DNA of 64,000 nt. Origin: Gibbula magus (Eukaryota > Mollusca > Gastropoda > Trochida > Trochidae). Below are positions 57,111 to 64,000 of this stretch, one piece after another (within the stretch, counting starts at the first letter, position 1; the number at the start of each line of letters is the position of its first letter). Location of the stretch: NCBI GenBank assembly GCA_936450465.1, contig OW388300.1, positions 21,081,232-21,145,231 of the forward strand. Reading direction: 5' to 3'. The notes below the pieces were generated by a model. The model worked only from the letters and a program-made list of their open reading frames with translations. It ran no database searches and was not told the DNA's origin. The position numbers and the translations under genes are program-made.

Positions 57111-57640
57111 TTACATACTTATCACAGTTTTCAGAGATATCACTGAGACGTTCGGATCTTCTAAGCAGGTCCCCTCCCGACAGTAACAAGTCATGCAAAA
57201 TGTCCCTGAAGTCCAAGTAACTGTATTGTTCCCATTTACCACGCCCTGGCATGAAGGGACTCGATCCAACATTCGGGATCTGCAATTGTTCACCACATGG
57301 TACTCAACTACATCCATCTCCTTCAGCTACCTGGAACGGCATAGTGCGGTGGGTAGCTTGTGGGTAGTGCTTTTGGAGATAGAGATCCGAAGTTCGTTTA
57401 CAACGATGGGCTCTCAATTTTCTCAACTGTGAAAAGTTTTTACATGTAGCAGAGTTTGAGTGCAAAGTCACACTGAATTTCATCGCAGTTCAACTGATGG
57501 TCCGAGCTGATGTTCTTAGGTTCACTGTAAAACATATAGGCACATTGGTGTTGTAGGCTTTCTTCCTGCAATACCACCCGTCTTGATGTCCATTACCTAT
57601 TCCTGAAAGTGTCTTTTAATCCCAAATCATGTCATCTTAC
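57111..57640 (-). pseudogene. Cys-rich ORF module, copy 4, downstream of gene D
   Basis: Contains WYCRKKAYNTNVP, then frame changes, QLNCDEIQCDFALKLCYM ending in a stop, and VPSCQGVVNGNNTVTW, TSGTFCMTCYCREGTCLED. Several frame breaks; not a gene now. Confidence 0.45.
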
Positions 57641-57719
57641 AAGTTTAAATGGTCAGTTACACTGGAGACCTATGTCAGTTCTGCTTGATGCTCAAATACT
57701 GTGGTTTTTTTTAATCAAA

Positions 57720-57790
57720 TCAATGTATGATTAATTATTTCTGGGGATTCCTGGGGATATATTAACCTGCAATACCACCCGTCTTGATGT
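57720..57790. repeat. small internal duplication after copy 4
   Basis: TAATTATTTCTGGGGATTC and CCCGTCTTGATGTCCATGAC repeat text found at about 56,235 and 57,578, so the 3' flank of gene D was locally rearranged. Confidence 0.45.
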
Positions 57791-58249
57791 CCATGACCAA
57801 TTCCTGAAAGTGTCTTTAAATCCCAAATCATGTCATCTTACAAGTTTAAATGGTCAGTACACAGGATTACTATGTCAGTTCTGTTTGAAGTTCAAATATT
57901 GTTTTGAATCAAAGCAATGTGTGTTTCCTTTTGTGAGGGTCATTGATACGCCTGTTTCTTAAAAGGGTGGATAGTATTTGAGATGGTTTGCCAAAGGAAT
58001 AAGACCTGGTAATTAAATCTACTATTAGTAACTACATCCAATTTTGAACAGTGAAATATGCTTGTTTTCAGGAAACATCTCCCTGGTAACAACTTTAACC
58101 CATTTCAAGAACATGGAAACATGTATCTTTAAATAGGTATAAAATACATATTCATAACTGTTATAACCTTCTGAAAATGCTAATACGATATGTGAGAATA
58201 CACGTGATACTATCTTAACGGAAATTTTAATCTACAAATTAATGTCTTT

Positions 58250-59436
58250 TTATTTTGTTAAGACTAATATCGCTGACGAACGTGTTTCTCTGAAAGAAGT
58301 GAGATACTCTGTTGAGAACACTTTCATGCCAACAGTGCCATTCTTGTTTATTTGTCTTGCTTCCACTCTATTTGATCTCCGGAATGTATAGAAGATAAGG
58401 TCCCCATCAAGGTACTTGATTGGAGATCTTTAAATTCGGAACTGCTTGTTTCACAAACAACCTTTCTTTCATCATCAAACTTGGTCACTCTGATTATGTA
58501 TATGTTTGGTCTTATCTTCTCAGTCCACACAAATATTGACGTCTTGGTGGTTGCTATCAGTGATATTCCGTATATTGCTCTAGGACGGGTATGTTTTATT
58601 AATCTGTGTTTTGATGGGATGTCAAGACATTCTACCATACTTTGCTGAGCTCTGTAATTACGGCAAATCCAGCAGATCATATTCCCTTCTACAGTTAGAT
58701 ATCGACCTATACTCTTTTCTATCTTATGCCACTTCTTCTCATACTTCTTCACCCCCGTCTTGTATCTGTCTATGTTATAAATTCTCTCATTTCTCTCATT
58801 TTCCCCCATCACAAGAATAAACAGTCCATCCCTGCTCACGGCCAGTTGTATGCTAAAGCTCGAACTTATTCGTTTCCTTGATGACTTGATGTTCATGATT
58901 TGAGTAAAAAATCCTCTTGCTTCACACCAATAAAGAGTATTTGTTGCTTGATCATAAATCATTGAAACGATGTTTCCTGTGATGGAAAGTCCAGTCGTCA
59001 CGGTCTCATTGGATGTCATTGAGATGTTCAGAAATTCCCTGGTCCCTTCTCTTCCTCCTCTGTTAAATGTAAGAATCCATGACAAACCTTTGGGTTTTGC
59101 AACTGTTGTATCACTATTCCTGCTAAGAGCCACAACATAGTTCCTTACCAGGCTGGTATTGAGGTTCCTTCCACCCTCTTTGTACAGTTTCCCAGAATCA
59201 AGATCTGCAAGGACACATCCCGGGGTACTCATACATCCTACAGCGCACTGGATAGCTGTTTTACAAGTTATATTAGTCAGAAACAGATTGCTCGATGTGT
59301 TCAGGGAAGCGTCTTTGTGGTATTGAAATGTTAATGTGTTCATCTGGTTTGAGGCTGTGAAATCAACTAAGTACAAAACGACAATACCCATCATATAAAC
59401 TTGATTCCAAAGCCATGGAGAGATGCGACTAGCCAT
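58250..59436 (-). pseudogene. propeller gene copy D, single 1-bp frameshift
   Basis: Co-linear with copy B (1,187 against 1,188 bp). Signal, four-Cys motif and the first four blades are open (362 codons to 58,348). One base is missing at about 58,415 (GGTACTTGATT against GGTACGTTGATT in B), which replaces the fifth blade with an unrelated tail ending in QIEWKQDK. The original C-terminal codons persist down to 58,250. Scattered replacements relative to B keep the fold residues. It is either a very young pseudogene, an allele, or a sequencing error in this copy. Confidence 0.8.
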
Positions 59437-60097
59437 GTCTATGTAGAGCCGTGTCTTCCGAGCTTACTGTTCATATGTTTCTGAATACAGCACGGGGCTG
59501 TTTAAATCTTGAAACGTTTTGTCAGAGATACTTCTTTATTATTCAATTAATAAATTAGAAACTTGAATGTGAATGTTAAAGAATGATCAATATTTCCTTC
59601 CATGGATGAAACTAGAATGGCCTATAACACATCCATCATTACCAAGCGTTATAGTTTTAAGTAAAAGCACAAACTTAATAATTCAAATGAAAAAAAGCTA
59701 AATTAGTATTTAGACATTTAAAGACGAGATCTGATGTTTAAACATGCAATATGATGAGCACATTTAGCTTCCTTCTACGACTAATATTCCCATTTTCTTG
59801 TTTAATTCATACAGAAAAGTACACATTCATTTCCTTTCATTCAATAAAATAACATTTGTAAGGGCATTTAGAAGCGACATGCATACGAAAAGGAAGCTTT
59901 TCTGGATAACAACTTCTTTAATTTGAAAATACACGATTATACACGATAAAAAAAAAATCAAACCACGATTTTACAATATTATTGCGATACCACGTGGTGG
60001 GGGCATTGTATTTCCATCTTCTAGGAAAATATTGGGTATAAGACTTAATTTTGCAATGTTAAGGAATGATTATGGGGAAAAAGGGAGGTGTATAAAG

Positions 60098-60170
60098 TAA
60101 ATGAGAGAGAAGATAGAGATAAAGATAGATATAGAGGTAAAGAGAGAGACGAGAGAGTGAGATAATAGAT
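60098..60170. repeat. GA-rich simple repeat (unit 2)
   Basis: Counterpart of 40,437-40,510. Confidence 0.7.
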
Positions 60171-61849
60171 TATGTTGAGAAACAGCCGAAACATTTTCTA
60201 ATAAACGTTTCATCATCTCTGCCAAATATATATTTTTCTATATTGTAGATAACTTTTATTATCTGAAAAGCGTGATAAAAAATTAACTCTGCCAATTCAT
60301 GTTTACATTTGTATATTTACATCTTTAGGATAGTAAACAGGTGGTTTATTAAAATGCTTCCATTGGGGTCTCCAAGTAGAAAGAATGAGAAGTTTTGTGA
60401 ATTTTGTGTCTTATTTTCAAAGCATTGAAGGAAATTATTGATTAGATTTTTTACTTTGGAACATTCGAAAAATAATTGTTCGAGAGTTTAAATTTCTGTT
60501 TCACAAAAAGAAAAATATTGATCATCACTTAGTCCTATCTTATAAAGGAAGGATTGTGTTGGTGTTATCCGGTGAAGTAATCTGTATTGAAAATTTCGAG
60601 TTGGATTATCAATAGTTGATTTCTGATTGATTGCAAAGCATTTAGATAAATGATCTTGCGTAATAAAAAAATTTCAATTTTCCAATTTATTGCACAACCT
60701 TTCGAGCGAAATCTTATTTTGTTCACACAGTAAGTTGTAAGTAAATTTACAATCATATGAATTAAGTATACGCAGTTTGTAGTAAGGGGAACATGTTGGT
60801 TAAGATTTTTGATAATCTAAATCCATTCTTGTGAAAGATGTTTGAGCAACTTGAAATAAAGAATGTATGTATCACGGATTTTGAATTCACATTTTAATTC
60901 TTTATAATATTTTATTTTACCTCTTATTGCAAAGATTTTGTATACGTGTGTTAAACCTTTTTCATGCCATCTAAAAAACTACCGTATGTCTTTTTCAGGA
61001 ATAAACTTCATTACAGGCATTTGACATGTTTGAAGGAATTCACTGGGATTAGTTATATCATCACAGTGTAAGTCTACATAGCTTGAAATTACATCTCTCC
61101 GAAATAAGTTGTTAATGTTTTTGCTGGTTTAAGCTGAAGCTCTTTTTTGAAAGTTAAATACAGAAAGATCGCTACACGGATAAAAAGATCATTTTGAAAG
61201 CGTTTGCAAGAGGCCTTCTGTTGGTAGTCGTTTAATCAACTTAAGTTTGACGGAAGTCATCATTTTAAATGGCTCTTTTGGAATGTGTGGACAAAGTTTT
61301 TTTCAAAACTTTTCTTTTTAGATCCTATCCATATCATCACGCTTTTATCATAACGTATATTTAGACTTGAGCATGTATCAAATTTTCTGAGAATATCAAT
61401 CAGTTCCGATAAACTTGTTTCCGAGCCATCAAGCGTGAAATTCGTGTCGTCTGCATATTGGAAAATGCAAAAATCTACTACCTTGATGTCTATTCCTCGG
61501 CAAAGATGATAAAAAATATATGGGGACACTGGATCCCCTTGTCTACAGCCTCTTCCCAACCTAAAGTAGTCAGAAACAATGCCTGCATTTAATACTGCAC
61601 TTGTACTATTGCCAAAATTAAATGTTTCTAATGCTATGTCAATAAAGTTCCATTCAATGGTATCAAACGCTTTTTCAAAATCTACAGTAACCAATAAACC
61701 TGGTATTTTATTTCCTTCACAGTGATTGATTAAATCATACAATAGTCAGTATTTTCTGAAATAGATCTATTTTTAGAAATCCTGTTTGGGTTTCACTAAT
61801 GATATCCGGTAGAACATGTTTCATTCTGTTAGCTATAACTCCTGAAACG

Positions 61850-62480
61850 TATAGGGTGTTTATATATAATTATGAGATTTAAAACGCACAACCCGAGGGA
61901 TCCACACGAGGGGCGTCAGCCCCGAGTGTTTATCCCGAGGGTATGGTTTTATCAAGCTTACAAACCGACCCCGTGGTTAAATTTTATGTTAAATCTATTC
62001 TAAGTGATAGTGCGAAAAATTAAGGAGTCGTCCGTAAAATATCCCCTTGGTGAAAGGCAGTAGGGTATAAAGGGAATTCAGGTAACAACCTCATCAGCCT
62101 AGTCCCTGTAGCACAGTGGTTTCATTGCTGCGCTTGGTGTGCAGGAGCATTGAGGTTTCGGGTTGTGGTTCGAGACGGGTTATTGCAAAAAAACATTTGG
62201 ATATTGATCTTTGAATTGACAGTTGTTTTCCAATAGAGTTAGAAATAACATACAGACAGACAGAAATAACATACACTAACTTTCATCTTAAACTTAACAT
62301 TTCAGTATTAAATTCATATATACTAGTATATTTGAAGAGTGGCATTATTAAGATAATTGCCCTGGGTAGAGGGAAATGACGTTAGAATCCCGGGGATTAA
62401 GTGATAATCCACGGGATAATACATCCACATAGGAATTATTGAGTATAATGGTATAGTGGTGTGACGTCTCTGGAGACGTA
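61850..62480. mobile_element. insertion into the L1 RT, only in unit 2
   Basis: Unit 1 has continuous L1 text here (about 42,912-42,930). The inserted DNA has GC-rich CCCGAGGG blocks and CGGGATTAAGTG-type text, and contains a tRNA-derived SINE at about 62,098. Its edges are approximate and its class is unknown. Confidence 0.6.
62098..62300 (+). repeat. tRNA-derived SINE, family 3
   Basis: A-box TAGCACAGTGG (62,109-62,119) and B-box GGTTCGAGAC (62,167-62,176), with a body ending in a duplicated ACAGACAGACAGAAATAACA tract. It is not a tRNA gene: no acceptor pairing or anticodon arm is evident. Confidence 0.5.
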
Positions 62481-64000
62481 ATATCTTATAGTCGAAATTA
62501 AGAAGCGTTATAGGACCAATTTTTTTAAACATCTACGATCACGGCCGTCTTTAGGTACAAAAGTTATTATACCTTGCCTTTGAAATTCCGAAAAGGATGC
62601 ATGTTTATATTCGTATTTTGAACGCAGCAAAGGCGATTTTATATCTTTCCAAATAATGTTATAGAACTCAGCAGTGAATCCATCTAATCCAGGGCTCTTT
62701 TTATTTTCCATTTTCTTCTCAATACCATTCATCTGAAGTTACATTTCCTTCACATAATTTTCTTTGGTCATCAGAAAAGCTTCGTGTCGATATTTGCAAA
62801 ATTGTGGAGACCGTCAGCCAAATTTGGGTTATGATTTGTGGAATAGAGTCGTTGATAGAATCTCGCCAATTCCTTAAAATGTCTTATTTAGAGGTTAAAA
62901 TTGCATTGCTTTCAACTATAAGCTCTGACATATTTTTATTCATGTAATTTCTTTTCTCAAGATTTAGAAAATATTCTGTATTTTTTTCTCCATCTTCTGA
63001 CCATTTCGCCTTACTTCTGAATATTATTCCTTTTATTTTTTCGGTTTTGAGGTTTTCTTGGATGTTTTTACTTGATTCTAATTTATTTTATTCATCATTA
63101 TTTAGATTCATCAAGTTTAGATTAAAATTCGTGGATACACTTTTTTAGAGCTTTTTCTATATTCCCCTTATTCCTTTTAATAGAATATGTTATGGATTCT
63201 CCCCGAATTTTCATTTTCAATAATTAAAAAAATGATTGGTTGTTTACTGTAAATTGAGTACTCTCTAAATCTGATGGAGTCATAACATTCATCAACAGTT
63301 TCAACGATTGTATCTTTAACTAATTGTACATATTGGGTATCATGTAATAGTGAAGAATTAAATTTCCAGAAACCCAGCCCTCGTTCCATAGGTTTGAAAG
63401 ATATTTCAAGCGATATATACGAGTGGTCAGATTTATAACTTATTCCTATACTACTTTTTAAAACTATTGGTAACAGGTCTTCTGATAGAAGGAAATAGTC
63501 AAGAGTACTTTGTTTAATAGGTTTTTTTGTCTCCATGTGAACTGAACTTTATCCGGGTTATGGAATCTCCATGGATCAACTAGTTATAATGTATTTGACA
63601 TTTGTTTAATGGCAGTGTGCGGGCTTGTAAATCATTTCTATGTTTGTAATTGAATGTATCAAGTTCATAATTTTGGACAACGTTCCACTCCCCAGCGAGG
63701 ATTGGGCTTCCTGGAAGTTTGACCAATTCTGAGAGGTGTATAAAGAATTCTGGTGTGTCGGGATTCGGACCAAAAAGATTTACGATAGATACGCGCGTAC
63801 CTTCAATGTCGATGTCTAAAATAATAAATCGGCTGTTTTCATCCTTTATTATTTCATGCACGTGATACTCGAAATTGTTTTGTTTTTTTATTAATATCAT
63901 AATGCTGCCACTATTACTTGTACCATGTGAAAAGTACGCGCGAAATCCACAACTTGTGCTGTGAGTTTCTTGTAGAAATATGATGGAGGATGTCTTATTT

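Larger units (their letters stand above)
45945..64000. repeat. large tandem duplication, unit 2 (runs off the window)
   Basis: Parallels 28,556-44,547. Unit 2 alone has a LINE 3' fragment (46,021-46,268), a TTAA MITE (46,645-47,060), a 1.09-kb block (54,533-55,618), about 790 bp (51,460-52,245) missing in unit 1, and an insertion in the L1 (61,850-62,480). Confidence 0.88.
60260..64000 (-). mobile_element. L1-type LINE remnant, unit 2 (5' end beyond window)
   Basis: Better preserved than its unit 1 sister. RT core 61,260-61,742 is open, with VTVDFEKAFDTIEWNF, GCRQGDPVSPYIF and an intact YADD at 61,446-61,457. The RT N-terminal part is at 62,508-62,732 (KKSPGLDGFTAEFYNI). Endonuclease parts are at 63,177-63,900 (GEWNVVQNYELDTF, SYKSDHSYISLE, FWKFNSSLLHDTQYV). 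An insertion at about 61,850-62,480 splits RT. No ORF1 in view. Confidence 0.85.

Overview
The window reads as AT-rich nuclear DNA of an animal, most likely a mollusc or another lophotrochozoan. The evidence is: split exons with GT/AG borders, a fibrinogen-related C-terminal domain, tRNA-derived SINEs, L1-type LINEs, a DIRS-type retroelement, an animal-type Crypton, a Tc1-type transposon, and many small TIR elements. The species cannot be fixed from the sequence alone. There are few host genes; most of the window is repeat DNA.

Layout. (1) 1-3.0 kb (+): the last two exons of a fibrinogen-related gene. (2) 3-10.3 kb: gene-poor DNA holding at least nine short elements (TIR, TTAA-type and foldback MITEs) and a long G tract. 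(3) 10.3-21.8 kb: a decayed DIRS-like element (- strand; RT, RNase H, tyrosine recombinase, short inverted ends). A 3.17-kb Crypton with a readable three-exon recombinase gene sits inside it, and a 443-bp MITE with a 9-bp target duplication in turn splits that gene. About 2.6 kb of DIRS plus flank is tandemly duplicated. The second copy keeps the empty sites of the Crypton and of a 548-bp MITE, so the order of events can be read. (4) 21.9-26.6 kb: a broken copy and an open copy of an intronless secreted-protein gene (signal peptide, four-Cys motif, YWTD-like propeller blades), all on the - strand. (5) 28.56 kb to about 44.5 kb or beyond, and 45.95-64 kb: two copies of a large tandem duplication. 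Each carries a 'ghost' locus without its CDS, one copy of the propeller gene (open in unit 1, frameshifted in unit 2), decayed Cys-rich ORFs, SINEs, CRE-bearing MITEs and an L1 remnant. A truncated Tc1 transposase lies at the junction.

The most interesting content is the propeller gene family with its nested duplications and CDS-less ghosts, the nested-transposon history at 10-21 kb, a six-E-box array upstream of the Crypton gene, and MITEs that carry phased TGACGTCA (CRE) sites. I could not run alignments, so repeat borders are read by eye and are usually good to a few bases where a target duplication or empty site fixes them, and to tens of bases elsewhere.
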